A stretch of 64,000 nucleotides of DNA from Rheum nobile (GCA_027886185.1 WOAB01000593.1:459001-523000); one strand, 5' to 3'. Shown: positions 1-9,632, counted from the first letter of the stretch. Made by a program: numbers and translations. The notes: generated from the sequence alone by a model not told the origin.

Positions 1-863
1 CCTGATTACTTACTAGTGTTTTCACCTCTCGATCTCAAACCCTAATAAGTTCCAATTCGCATAAGTTACTATGGGCATAAAGCATCTAGAAATGAATCAA
101 ATACTATTTCAATTCAGACAAAGATAATAATTTTAAATACATATGCATCGTTGGGATCACCATAACCCTAGAACTAGGAATTTAGCCAAACACGATCGAA
201 GATAAACAATAGATTAAACTAGCCATCAATATGCATGAATTATTCAACAAAAATAAGAGATAAGATAACTTGATCTCAATGTCAAAATAATCCAAACGAA
301 AGCTAGAACAATAATACCATCTTCGAAATGCTAAAGCTGAAATCCCATCATGAAGTTCAATCCCTGTACGTGAGGTGCAGCGGAACCAAGCTCCAAACTA
401 AAACAAAACTAAAGCTAAACCTAAATTCAAAAGCAAAACTCAACTCCCCTAAAACTACGTAACTCCTCTCCTTTATCAAACCTACGTCACCCCCCTTTGA
501 AAAGTCAAACCAATCTTTTCTCTCCTCCACCAGATTGCACGCAGCTCCCCTTGTTCCAGTGGGCCGGCCCAGTTGAAGAAATCAACAACTTAGCCTCCGT
601 CCGCATGCTCCAAGCTGGTGTGACATTGCTTCATTTTGGGCCATGGCCCAACTTCTAATCCATATGTATATTGCTCATTGAAAATAGTCTCGTATCGCCT
701 CCAAATTTGCACCTAAAATACCTGAAATCACAAAAGTACGAGTGTAGACTCCGAATACAAAATAATACAAAATTAACAATAAAAAAATATAAAATATGCA
801 TGCAAATGAACTATTCTAATATGCAACTAGACTCCTAAAATATGTATAAATTAGGTGTTATCA
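1..863 (-). repeat. LARD 3' LTR (truncated by window start)
   Basis: Matches 4171-4394 plus 11412-12051 over its whole length with about ten substitutions. It ends at 863 with ATCA on the plus strand, followed by the purine tract complement (tcccccaagctt). About 570 bases of the LTR lie outside the window. Confidence 0.85.
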
Positions 864-902
864 AATCCCCCAAGCTTAAACTTTGCTTGTCCTCAAGCAA
901 GA
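864..902 (-). promoter_or_regulatory. LARD terminal polypurine tract with AGGA-loop hairpin
   Basis: On the minus strand a 7-bp stem TTGCTTG/CAAGCAA with loop AGGA (900-883) is followed by agtttaagcttGGGGGA and then the LTR. The purine tract primes plus-strand DNA in LTR retrotransposons. The same hairpin-plus-tract arrangement occurs in the Athila elements of this window with different stem sequences. Confidence 0.75.
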
Positions 903-2920
903 ACGTAGTTCAAAATTCCACAAGAAATACAAAGGTTGTCTCTATCCAATCAATACTCAAGCAAGTTCATGAAAACTTAAATATTTAGCAATGTAATCAT
1001 TAAAGCATGCAAATTATCATTAAAGAGACTAAGTAGGACATCCATTCTAGACCTCGCTTAGGAAAAAGAACATGAATCACTCTCACTCATGTGTTTAGGG
1101 TATAGTGTTTCGCTCAAATCTCAACTTTGAACACTCATCTACCATAAGCTTGTATCAGTGTTTTAAATCTCCACCACTAGGGACCTTGTGCATGACATAA
1201 ATTAAGAGGACTTTTATTAGGTTGTAATGGGGCCAGGTGAAAGGTAAGGTAGGGATAGAATTTGGCCATGTGGTGCTAAATCTGGGAAAGAGAAACTAAC
1301 CAAGACAACACCAAACTTGAGGATTTCTCGTACCATTCTTTTCAACAAAATGCCCTTATTCTTGGCTTCTTCTTTTTCTTTTTTCATTCTTTTTTTTTCT
1401 TTTTTTTTTTTCTTTCAAAAGCCAAGATTCTTCCAACAATAACACGCCATATAAATAACTCCCCCAAGCTTGGCTTGCAACCATAAAAACAAACAAATAA
1501 ATAATCCTAATTCCCGGATGGGTAAAAGGCTAATCATTAGGTTCATAATGTTTTTGTGGAGCTTACAAAGAAATAGGCTAATTAGGCTCAGCGGGCTTTA
1601 AGTAGAGGAATAACATATAAGGGTGGTAAAGAGAAATATAGGCTAATAAAAAAAATAACGCCTCAATCATTTTTATATCATGCACAAGAGTCATAAACGT
1701 GGCCTCAAAATAAGTTCTAAATACAAGTTCTAGAGATAAAGCAATCAAAGTGAGAGTCACACACATGAAAAGAAAAAGAGGACTTAATTATGTGCAGTAC
1801 TAAGGCTCAAAAGCTCACAGGTAATCGTGTCCAGAATTTCAATTCTAACTAGTCTCAATAAATGACTAAATACATACTCTAACTCAAACATCAAAAAATA
1901 TAAAAATTATCATCAACATGCTTAAAATCAACTACAATATTAACAACCAATATATTTCAAGAGGAATTTTTGCAAGACAAAAAATAAAGCAAAGTATGAG
2001 AATCATATCAAACACCTAAAATGCAATGCATGATGCATGAAATGTTATGCAAAAGCGAAAAAAAAGACACAAAAATCACTAAATTGCAAACGGAGCTACA
2101 CATTGAATTATCCCTCCCCCAAGCTTAAATTCTACATTGTCCCCAATGTAGACATAAAAGAAAGAGAAAAGGAAACTCACCAAAGATATCAGGTATTAGG
2201 GCGTCTTTACTCTATGCTCCGGGGTTGTCGAAAATTTGGTACCAGTGCAGAAAAATTTCAACAGCATCTGTCTTCCAGTAGCACTGTATACAATATAGGC
2301 AAAACAAACCCCAAACACAATACTACACATAACAGCAATGATCAGACATAACAATATAAACCACAAGCTTAGACAAATAAGAAACTCATTATTATTCTAG
2401 AGCATATAAAATCAGTCCAAACATTCCATAATGATCAGCATCAGATCGTTCAATCCCATATTAGCAAAATCAGCATGTAGCTACCACAATCTCAAAATAT
2501 GCCAACTTCACTTTCCACTGTAAATTAAATATTCAATAGGGCATAGCTAATTGAAACAAACAGCCGCTGCAGATTACTCTAACATCATCATAAAATCAGG
2601 AAGTCCACAAGAAATTCAGCACCATAACTTTCAAATAAGTTCCCATAAAAGATATCAAGTAATGAACTCATGAATTCTGCTATGTAAGACAAGTAACCAA
2701 ATATTAATTTCATACACATTCAATAGAGAACTCATGGATGCTTGACAACATTTTCTCCGAAAATAAACCTATGAAATCAAATTTGCATTCAACCCAATTT
2801 CCACTAATCATGTCAATCAATTCAAATTCAGTAATGATGCACCAATTCAGTAAGGATTCACCAATTCAGCCCGTCGTTTAGCAATTTACTAACACAAGCA
2901 TACCTCCAATTCAGGCGTGA
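903..2920 (-). other. LARD non-coding internal region
   Basis: AT-rich sequence without a credible reading frame on either strand. It contains a long T-rich run around 1370-1425 and, at 2111-2152, a second purine tract with hairpin described separately. I see no domain or RNA gene in it. The short open frames here are AT-rich and have no recognisable composition. Confidence 0.6.
2111..2152 (-). promoter_or_regulatory. LARD internal purine tract with 9-bp hairpin
   Basis: On the minus strand a perfect stem TCTACATTG/CAATGTAGA (2152-2131) with loop GGGA precedes atttaagcttGGGGGAGGGA. This is the counterpart of the internal tract in ATH-1, ATH-2 and ATH-3, where the stem is CATTG/CAATG with loop AGGA. 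It could act as a second initiation site for plus-strand synthesis; that is an inference. Confidence 0.65.
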
Positions 2921-3415
2921 GGGCAGGTGAGGTCGGACCTCGCTGGTGGCTCGCCGGTGGTGTGCGGCGGTTTCGGGCTAGGCAGCTCGCGAGCAGGTAG
3001 ATCGCGGGGAGAGGCGAGGGGGATCGCCGACAACAGAGGTGGCCGAGGCTGGTGTGGTTCTGGGTTGGAGGGACGCCGGTGGGAGGGTGAGGATGAGAAG
3101 AGGGGTGAGAGAGGATGTGCGAAGAGGGGGCTGGGCAGCAGCGGCGCGGTGGACAGAAACAGGGGCGGTGTGGGTTTGGTTCCGTCGAGGGTGAAGGGCT
3201 GCGATGAGGGAGATCAATGGAGGTTTTGGTGGGGCGGCGGAGAGCAGAGGAGGGGAGTAGCGACGGCGGCGGCGTGAAGGGTTGAATGTCGCCGGTGATG
3301 GTGATAAATGAGGGAGAGACAGTGAGGCAGGGAACGGTGGCAGGGGGTTAGCAGGGGTAGAGGGAAAAGGAACAGAGAAAGAAGAGGTTTTTTTTTTTGA
3401 TAAAGCAGCTGACAC
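2921..3415 (-). other. GC-rich exon-like segment in the LARD leader
   Basis: A sharply bounded GC-rich block within AT-rich DNA, proline/serine/arginine-rich when read on the minus strand. Its downstream edge on the minus strand (about 2905) has a GAG|GTATGC string resembling a splice donor, followed by AT-rich intron-like sequence. This looks like a captured 5' exon and intron start of a host gene, but I recognise no protein and cannot exclude chance. Confidence 0.3.
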
Positions 3416-3575
3416 ATCGAAACTCGGTCGAGTTCTGAGCCGAGTTCCTTTCTATTGGGACAATTCGACCGAATTTGCTGATTTTTTTTTACCTGAAATA
3501 AAATAAAAAAAAATCAAATCAAAAATAAAGACCTAGAAACACTAATAGAGATAACAACTAATATTAACAAATTGG

Positions 3576-3593
3576 TCCCCGGCAACGGCGCCA
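3576..3593 (-). promoter_or_regulatory. LARD primer-binding site (tRNA-Asp type)
   Basis: The minus strand reads TGGCGCCGTTGCCGGGGA a few bases inside the LTR. This is the primer site typical of Athila-type plant elements, complementary to the 3' end of tRNA-Asp, and it fixes the orientation of the element. Confidence 0.85.
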
Positions 3594-3599
3594 AAAACT

Positions 3600-4394
3600 T
3601 GATGTGGCTAAAACCTACCCACAAGCGTATGGGGTCAATTGTAGCTTTTCAAGTGTCGATCCCACAGAGACCAATGTAATACTAATTAAAATGCTACCAG
3701 TGTACTAGGCCAGAAAATAGGGAATATAATATAAATCTATAATTAAGCTAAAACTAAGAAGCAAATAAAAGGGATAAAATATATGGGATAAATGTGTCTA
3801 AGGTTAAGGATCACCGTAACAATGCTTCAGTAAATAAAATCAAACTCTACCTGAATCTAGTCCAACTATTTGAAGGTAAGTCATCTAAGGTAATCTACTA
3901 ACTCCTCTCAGACGATAATAGACGTGTCTGAACTAAACTAACAATCGCTCTCGCGCAGAGCTAATCTCATTCAAACCCATTAATGCACTTAGAGTCTAGA
4001 AATAAACTGAGATAACATCCGCTCTCGCGCTCCGCTAAATCAACTCAAACCTAGAACATCTATGACGACTTAGTATCCTCCAGAGTAATTAAGTTGCTCT
4101 CGCACAAATAACACTCAGGTTCGATTCCTAGGGATCTAGTAGAAATTATCACCTCTCGGTCTCAAACTCTACCTGATTACTTACTAGTGTTTTCACCTCT
4201 CGGTCTCAAACCCTAATAAGTTCCAATTCGCATAAGTTACTATGGGCATAAAGCATCTAGAAATGAATCAAATACTATTTCAATTCAGACAAAGATAATA
4301 ATTTTAAATACATATGCATCGTTGGGATCACCATAACCCTAGAACTAGGAATTTAGCCAAACACGATCGAAGATAAACAATAGATTAAACTAGC
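3600..4394 (-). repeat. LARD 5' LTR, first part
   Basis: Begins TGATGTGGCTAA on the plus strand beside the primer site. It is interrupted after 4394 by ATH-1, whose target duplication ctagc is 4390-4394. The rest of the LTR continues at 11412. Joined length without the extra ctagc is about 1435 bases. Confidence 0.85.
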
Positions 4395-5788
4395 TGATAA
4401 ACACTACTTTATAGGGCTTAAGTAAGAGTCATTAGAGGGTTTATTGGTGTCATTCGGGTACATTTAGACACATTCATGTGTATGGAGTTTGGAGGCGAAG
4501 TTTGGTGTTTTTGGAGGTGTTTAAGCTATTGTGGATATCTAGGAGACACTGAGGAAGGAAGCCACCAAGGAAAGACGCCAAAGGAGTGAAGAGACGAGTT
4601 GTGGAGCGGTGCGAGAGATTGCAAGGAAGAGCTTTGAAGAGGAGATGTTACTGGAGCCTTGCCGTACCCGCGCCGAAGACCACCGCCCCTGCGGTGGAAG
4701 AAGCAGAAACCAGACAAGATTCTGGAGTCCCACCGCACCTAGCGGTGGGCACTGCCGCACCTGCGGCGAGGTCGTCAGAGAAGTGGACAGAAGCCACTGG
4801 AGAGCCACCGCACCCAGCGGTGGGATGCACCGCACCCGCGGTGGAGACGCGCTGAAGATATTTCCGAGTTTTTATTTCCCATTTTATTTTATTTCCGAGA
4901 CTTTGTTTCCAAGTTTGTTATTTTCCTTTCTTTATTTCCTTAGTATTTAAGTTAAGTTTAAGACTCTTTTAGAGAGAATCTATTCTCTAACCCTAGTTGT
5001 CACCTTTCTACGTTTTTGCTCTCACAAACCCTATGGAGAACTAAACCTCCATTGTTGTACTTGACAGTTTGAAGCCAACAATTGATTGGTTGTGAGTTTT
5101 CTACTCTTGTTCGTTTTCCTATCTAGTTGGATTGATTCTCTTATACTTGATTGATTATTGGTTCATGTTGATTTATCTAGATTGATCACCTAGGTTTATT
5201 GATATCTTCCTAATTGCTAGGACTTGTGATTCCGGGTTCGGGTTGCATATCTAGTAGCAAGCACGATTGTTGCATATAGGGGATCCGAGCACTTCATCGT
5301 GAGAGAGAGTTAATTGCATGCTTATAGTAACGGGTTATTTCTATTGCATGTATTTTGTTGAATCCTTGTTTGATTGCTATTGCTTTATTGAGTCTTGAAG
5401 GTTTTCGGATTTAATTTGGTGATAAGTACTATTAGGGCTGGTAGAACTAATAGTTATCTATGATCGGGATAAGAACAACTATAGGAATACTAAGAACTTG
5501 AGATTGATAGAATTCCGTTATCGACCTTTCTATTGTTGTGTGGATCTTTGTTAAGTGTGGTGCGTTTTCCCTTATTATTCTCAACCGTTATTTGCGAACT
5601 TGTGTACTTGCTTTGTTTACTTTGGTTACGAAAAACACAAACAAACCCCCCCTAGTTCCTAGTCGGTGACGTGAATTACAAGAATAGATAACCTGACTCT
5701 CTGTGGGATCGACCCTGACTTGCTTGCTATACTCTGTAGTAGGTAGTTTAGGATTTCTTTGATAGGCATACGACTTTTAAGCCTGTCA
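4395..5788 (+). repeat. ATH-1 5' LTR
   Basis: Starts TGATAAACACTAC and ends GCCTGTCA, directly before the primer site. It carries five CCGC...GCGG micro-palindromes at 4680-4843, listed separately. In the 3' copy the first bases can fold as AGC-a-CTAC-TTT-GTAG-g-GCT; in this copy the stem has decayed by one base. Confidence 0.92.
4680..4843 (+). repeat. Cluster of five CCGC-ACCC-GCGG micro-palindromes in the ATH-1 LTR
   Basis: Stems and loops: 4680-4697 CCACCGC/GCGGTGG loop CCCT; 4729-4749 CCCACCGC/GCGGTGGG loop ACCTA; 4754-4767 GCCGC/GCGGC loop ACCT; 4805-4823 CCACCGC/GCGGTGG loop ACCCA; 4828-4843 CACCGC/GCGGTG loop ACCC. The cluster is repeated in the 3' LTR at about 10299-10462. The core is constant while the outer stem bases differ. 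Confidence 0.85.
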
Positions 5789-5792
5789 AATT

Positions 5793-5810
5793 TGGCGCCA
5801 TTGCCGGGGA
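5793..5810 (+). promoter_or_regulatory. ATH-1 primer-binding site (tRNA-Asp type)
   Basis: TGGCGCCATTGCCGGGGA, four bases after the 5' LTR. It differs by one base from the sites of the LARD, ATH-2 and ATH-3. Confidence 0.88.
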
Positions 5811-5867
5811 GTCAAATTTTCTGTTTTTGTGATTTGTTTGTTGCCTACCTTGGTGTGGACCTATCTT

Positions 5868-7733
5868 ATGGTCCACACTCGTGCTACTAATTCACCTCTT
5901 CTTGATTTTGATCCAAAGATTGAGAGAACTTTGTCCCAGGATCGTAGAGTAAACCGTACTTTGGTTTTTGACAACCCTGCATTTGAGATGGGTGACGCGG
6001 ATAGAACGTTGAGACAGTTGACTGCGCCCGACCTGCAACAGCAACCTTTGGCTGTGACTATTCCTGCTATAGGAGCGGGCGTAAACTTTGAGTTAAAGCC
6101 GGGGTTGATTCATTTGCTTCCATCTTTCCATGGACTGGCTGGAGAGGACCCAATCAAACACATGGGTAAATTCCACACAGTCTGCATGAGCATGAAATCG
6201 GCAAACGTTACTGAGGAGCAAATAAAGATGAGAGCTTTTGGGTTCACCCTGAAGGACACTGTTGATGACTGGTACTACCATCTGCCAACTGGAAGCATCG
6301 ATACGTGGACCAAGCTGCATAAGGCGTTTCTTGAAAAGTATTTCCCTGCAAAGAAGGCAAACAGTTTGAAAAAGGCTATTAGCAACATTGAGCAGGAAGC
6401 TGACGAGAGCCTGTATGATTACTATGAGCGTTTCAAAAGACTGTGCTCAAGCTGTCCGTTCCACGGGTATTCCAATCAGGACTTGGTACTTCATCTATAC
6501 AATGGCCTGCTGGACAGTGAAATGAGGATTGTCAACGCTGCATGTGGCGGCAATATTCTCAACACAACACCGGCAGCAGCTATGGAAAAGATTCATGAGA
6601 TGGCAGAGGGCATAAGAAATTTCGGCAGAGCTTCTACCAAGAGAGGAGTCAATGTTGCTGACTCTAGTCGCTCTGCGTATGCCAGTGATATTGTTGAGTT
6701 GAAGGACATGGTGAGGAGAATTACGCTGCAAGGAACTCCTCAGCATCTCAAAGCGTGTGGGGTCTGTGCCGATCAATTCCACCCCACTGACGCCTGTCCT
6801 CAACTACAAGATGATTCGCCTGTTGAAGTAAACGATGTAGGAGGTTATGGAGATCCAAGACCTCGGCATGATCCCTACTCTAACACTTATAATCCGGGAT
6901 GGAGAGACCACCCAAATTTTAGATGGAGGGATCAACAACAACAGCCTCAGTTTCAACAACAACAGCAGCCAAGACCTCAATTTCTACAAAGGTCGCAGGA
7001 TCCACAACCTGATGCGTCTCCTTTAACTGCAGATATGCTCCAAGCCTTGACGAAACATTTCACTACTCATGTTCAAGCCACAACGTCAAGCATAAAGAAT
7101 TTGGAAACGGAGGTGAGCCAAATGGCTGAAGCCATCACGAGGATCGATGCAAAGATGTCGGGAAATCTACCATCTCAAACGGTAGTTAACCCACGAGAAA
7201 ATGTTAGTGCTGTGACCCTTAGAAGTGGAAAGCAATTGCATGTCGATCCTAGTGCTGAAGAGGACGACTCAGGAAAAGAGGGTATTCTGGAAAATGACTG
7301 CACCCAGCGGCAAGGTGACCGCACCCGTGGCGAGCATGAAAAGGAGGGACAGAATGTTCTGTCAAGTTCACCGCACCCCGCGGTGTCACCCACCACACCC
7401 AATGGTGGCGGTACTGTTTCTCGAGAAAATTCTGGGGATCCACCGCACCCGGCGGTGACCTCTGGCCGCACCCGCGGCAAGACTTCTGGAGCTGTTGCTG
7501 AGCCTTATGTGGACACCTACGTTCGTCCATACTTTCCTCCTCTCGGTTCCAAGAAGCCACCTGCCCCATTTCCAGAGGCGCTCAAGGAGAGAAGGGTAGT
7601 CGACGACAAGGACCTCTTCGAAACTTTCAGCAAGTGTGAGGTTAACATCCCTTTGCTCAAACTTGTTAAAAGCTTTCCCAAGTATGCTCGGTTCTTGAAG
7701 GAGCTCTGCACGATCAAGAGGAACCAGAAGTAG
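5868..7733 (+). CDS. gag: Athila-type Gag polyprotein (ATH-1)
   Basis: Structural protein that would form the retrotransposon particle around element RNA in the cytoplasm. The start chosen is the ATG at 5868 (MVHTRATN), because ATH-3 has its start at the same place (MVDTRSTD); the frame is open further upstream but without ATG. Residues about 80-230 carry the plant retrotransposon gag (capsid) domain, with conserved blocks such as WTKLHKAFLEKYFP and LCSSCPFHGY. Residues 297-310 are a CX2CX4HX4C zinc knuckle (CGVCADQFHPTDAC) for RNA binding. A Q/P-rich stretch and a heptad-like region follow. The C-terminal third (7370-7479) is encoded by DNA full of CCGC-ACCC-GCGG palindromes. It ends at a TAG, after which protease follows in the same frame, so it is either readthrough or a mutation; ATH-3 has a sense codon there. 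Confidence 0.88.
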   Translation: MVHTRATNSPLLDFDPKIERTLSQDRRVNRTLVFDNPAFEMGDADRTLRQLTAPDLQQQPLAVTIPAIGAGVNFELKPGLIHLLPSFHGLAGEDPIKHMGKFHTVCMSMKSANVTEEQIKMRAFGFTLKDTVDDWYYHLPTGSIDTWTKLHKAFLEKYFPAKKANSLKKAISNIEQEADESLYDYYERFKRLCSSCPFHGYSNQDLVLHLYNGLLDSEMRIVNAACGGNILNTTPAAAMEKIHEMAEGIRNFGRASTKRGVNVADSSRSAYASDIVELKDMVRRITLQGTPQHLKACGVCADQFHPTDACPQLQDDSPVEVNDVGGYGDPRPRHDPYSNTYNPGWRDHPNFRWRDQQQQPQFQQQQQPRPQFLQRSQDPQPDASPLTADMLQALTKHFTTHVQATTSSIKNLETEVSQMAEAITRIDAKMSGNLPSQTVVNPRENVSAVTLRSGKQLHVDPSAEEDDSGKEGILENDCTQRQGDRTRGEHEKEGQNVLSSSPHPAVSPTTPNGGGTVSRENSGDPPHPAVTSGRTRGKTSGAVAEPYVDTYVRPYFPPLGSKKPPAPFPEALKERRVVDDKDLFETFSKCEVNIPLLKLVKSFPKYARFLKELCTIKRNQK

Positions 7734-8624
7734 AAGAAAAAGAAGCAGGTCCATGTGAGCGAGCAAGTATCTGCTGTATTTCAAAAGCGTTTGCCCAAGA
7801 AGTGCAGTGATCCAGGTATGTTCTCTATCCCTTGCATCATTGGTGAGACAAAGATTGATAAGGCTATGCTAGATCTTGGTGCCGCTATTAATGTCTTACC
7901 ATTGTCGTTCTATGAGTCCCTTGGTCTGCCACCACTATAGGACACTAGACTAGTTATTCAATTAGCTGATGGAACCAATGTCTACCCAAAAGGGGTTGTT
8001 GAGAATGTCCTTGTTATGGTAGATACGCTGATTTTCCCCACTGATTTTTATGTTCTTGATATGGATGGTGGTACAGGTGCACATATGCTGTTAGGTAGAC
8101 CTTTCATGAAAACTGCAAATACCACAATTGATGTTAAAAGTGGGAAATTAACTATGGAATTTGATGGGGATAAAGTTGAATATAACATATATGATATGAA
8201 ACCCGTCATTAATACCTCTTTGAACTTTGTTGATGTAATGAGTCCTAACCCTTTGGATGAATTGCAACCTATACTAGAGGATCCCATAGTTGACTTGCCT
8301 ATCGATATTACTGTATCTTCTAATCTGCAGGAAGTCACGGCTTTATTGGATGAGAAGGGTGAGTCTCCTACTTCTCTTTTGAGCTTTGGCCCCACTATGC
8401 TAACTCCGAGAGAGAAGCTCGTTCCCTCTATGGTGCAGGCCCCTGAAGTTGAAGTTAAACACCCCCCTGATCGATCTAAGTATAGGGGGAAGACGACTAT
8501 AAAGGCCAAGGTGGAGGAGCCATTGAAAAAGAGGAATGGTCTAAGGTTCAAACCTTTCCATGATTGGTTCAGGAAAGAGGTGCTGAATGAGAGGGTACCT
8601 AAGGAACCCGATGCTGTGGATTAA
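7734..8624 (+). pseudogene. Athila-type aspartic protease region and C-terminal spacer (ATH-1)
   Basis: Continues the gag frame after the TAG at 7731-7733. The protease shows the active site DLGAAIN (Asp codon at 7872) and further on the family block MLLGRPFMKT. A second in-frame TAG at 7938-7940 breaks it 22 codons past the active site; the frame then stays open to 8624. The part after about 8190 has no recognised domain and ends near a basic block (LRFKPFHDWFRK), also present in ATH-3. A retroviral-type protease would cleave Gag-Pol. There is no reverse transcriptase downstream, so the element stops being coding here. Confidence 0.8.
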
Positions 8625-8639
8625 GGTTGTTCGAGGAGT

Positions 8640-8689
8640 ATGTCGAGCCAACGACATTAACTAAGGCGTTACTCGGGAGGCAACCCGAG
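8640..8689 (+). other. Twin hairpins with complementary loops after gag-pro (ATH-1)
   Basis: Hairpin 1 (8640-8657): ATGTCG-AGCCAA-CGACAT. Hairpin 2 (8672-8689): CTCGGG-AGGCAA-CCCGAG. The loops hold GCC and GGC, which can pair. The same pair occurs in ATH-3 (59819-59836, 59852-59867) and, partly decayed, in ATH-2 (minus, 47265-47220) with compensatory stem changes. Strings like GGGAGGCAACCC are, to my memory, widespread in plant Athila elements, but I know of no described function. Confidence 0.7.
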
Positions 8690-9352
8690 GTATCGTTTTT
8701 CCTTCTTTCCTTTATCTTTGAGATTTCATCGCATAGCTAGGTAGTTTGTTTTTGCTTCTGTTTCGTTTCGCATGTGCACTAACACGCATGTACCTAAGAA
8801 AATGAGCAAAATGAGGTTCTAGAGAGCTCACCGCACCCCGCAGTGAGCAGCCCACCGCACCCGCGGTGGGCACCCTTTACTTTCTGCTTGTTCTAAAAAA
8901 AAAATTCCGAAAAAACCTTAAACGGATTTAAAAAAAAGTTTTACCGTAGGCTAACTATCCAGAGTTCCCCATGGAGAGACGGTGCGCATCATGTTGTCAA
9001 AGGAGGAGTCATTAGCCCCACACATTTTTTTTGGCAACGATGATGGCCCTACAATTGACAGCTGAGGAGGAGGAAAACTAGAGCCCCCGTCACGATTACA
9101 TCTGGGCCCATTTTTTGTGTTCATTGAAGGCCGTACAGCCCCGAATTCTTTGATATACCACTATTCACCAAAGTGGTTCCCTTTGGTTGCACGGTAATGA
9201 AGACGATGGAGTTGATGAAGTCACCCGCCCAACACTAGAGACCTGGGCGTTACTGAGTATACCGCCAACAACAACGAAAGTGTCCCAGCAGCTCGGCGAC
9301 ATTGTGAGTTATTTTTGCTTTTCCCTATGTTTCTATTCTTTTGTCTTTCATT
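8690..9352 (+). other. ATH-1 3' non-coding region with micro-palindromes
   Basis: No credible gene. Two palindromes lie at 8827-8847 (CTCACCGC/GCAGTGAG, one mismatch) and 8851-8870 (CCCACCGC-ACCC-GCGGTGGG). The env-like frame that ATH-3 carries at this place is missing. The short open frame 9187-9435 resembles the reverse of 46600-46760 in ATH-2 only as conserved non-coding DNA. Confidence 0.6.
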
Positions 9353-9388
9353 ACATTGAGGACAATGCAATGTTTAAGCATGGGGGAG
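9353..9388 (+). promoter_or_regulatory. ATH-1 internal AGGA hairpin and purine tract
   Basis: CATTG-AGGA-CAATG (9354-9367), then 14 bases to GGGGGA at 9382. Sequence between is caatgtttaagcat, almost the same as before the terminal tract at 10005. This is a candidate second plus-strand primer site. Confidence 0.65.
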
Positions 9389-9479
9389 AGTTCTATACTT
9401 TCTACGTCGCTGAGGAGAAAAATAAAAAAAATTGAAAAAGCCAAAAAATAGAAAAAAGGCTAAAATAGAAATCCTGGGA

Positions 9480-9632
9480 TAGGTCGAAAACCCGAAAGGG
9501 CGGCCTAGGCAATAAGCAGGTGGCTTGGACCAGCATTAGGCTGGGGTAATATGAGGTCAAGAGTGACGTGAGCTTATGTGAGCACATCTATGAAAAAATA
9601 TGAGTGGCTTGGTGAAAACCCGAAAGGGCGCC
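9480..9632 (+). other. Two GNRA-tetraloop hairpins (ATH-1)
   Basis: Hairpin alpha 9480-9507: stem TAGGTCG/CGGCCTA (7 bp with one GU), AAAA bulge, then CCC-GAAA-GGG. Hairpin beta 9611-9632: stem GGTG/CGCC, AAAA bulge, CCC-GAAA-GGG. Both share the string GAAAACCCGAAAGGGCG. Equivalents occur in ATH-2 (minus, 46490-46463 and 46356-46335) and ATH-3 (62041-62068 and 62166-62193). Confidence 0.7.

Noticed and set aside
4586..4950. Overlapping frames on both strands in the ATH-1 LTR (also 10205-10569)
   Set aside because: They arise from the GC-rich palindrome cluster, overlap in several frames and sit in LTR sequence upstream of the primer site.
7734..7736. Programmed readthrough of the TAG at 7731-7733 between gag and protease
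   Set aside because: Attractive, but ATH-3 has a sense codon at the same place and a second TAG follows at 7938, so simple mutation is more likely.
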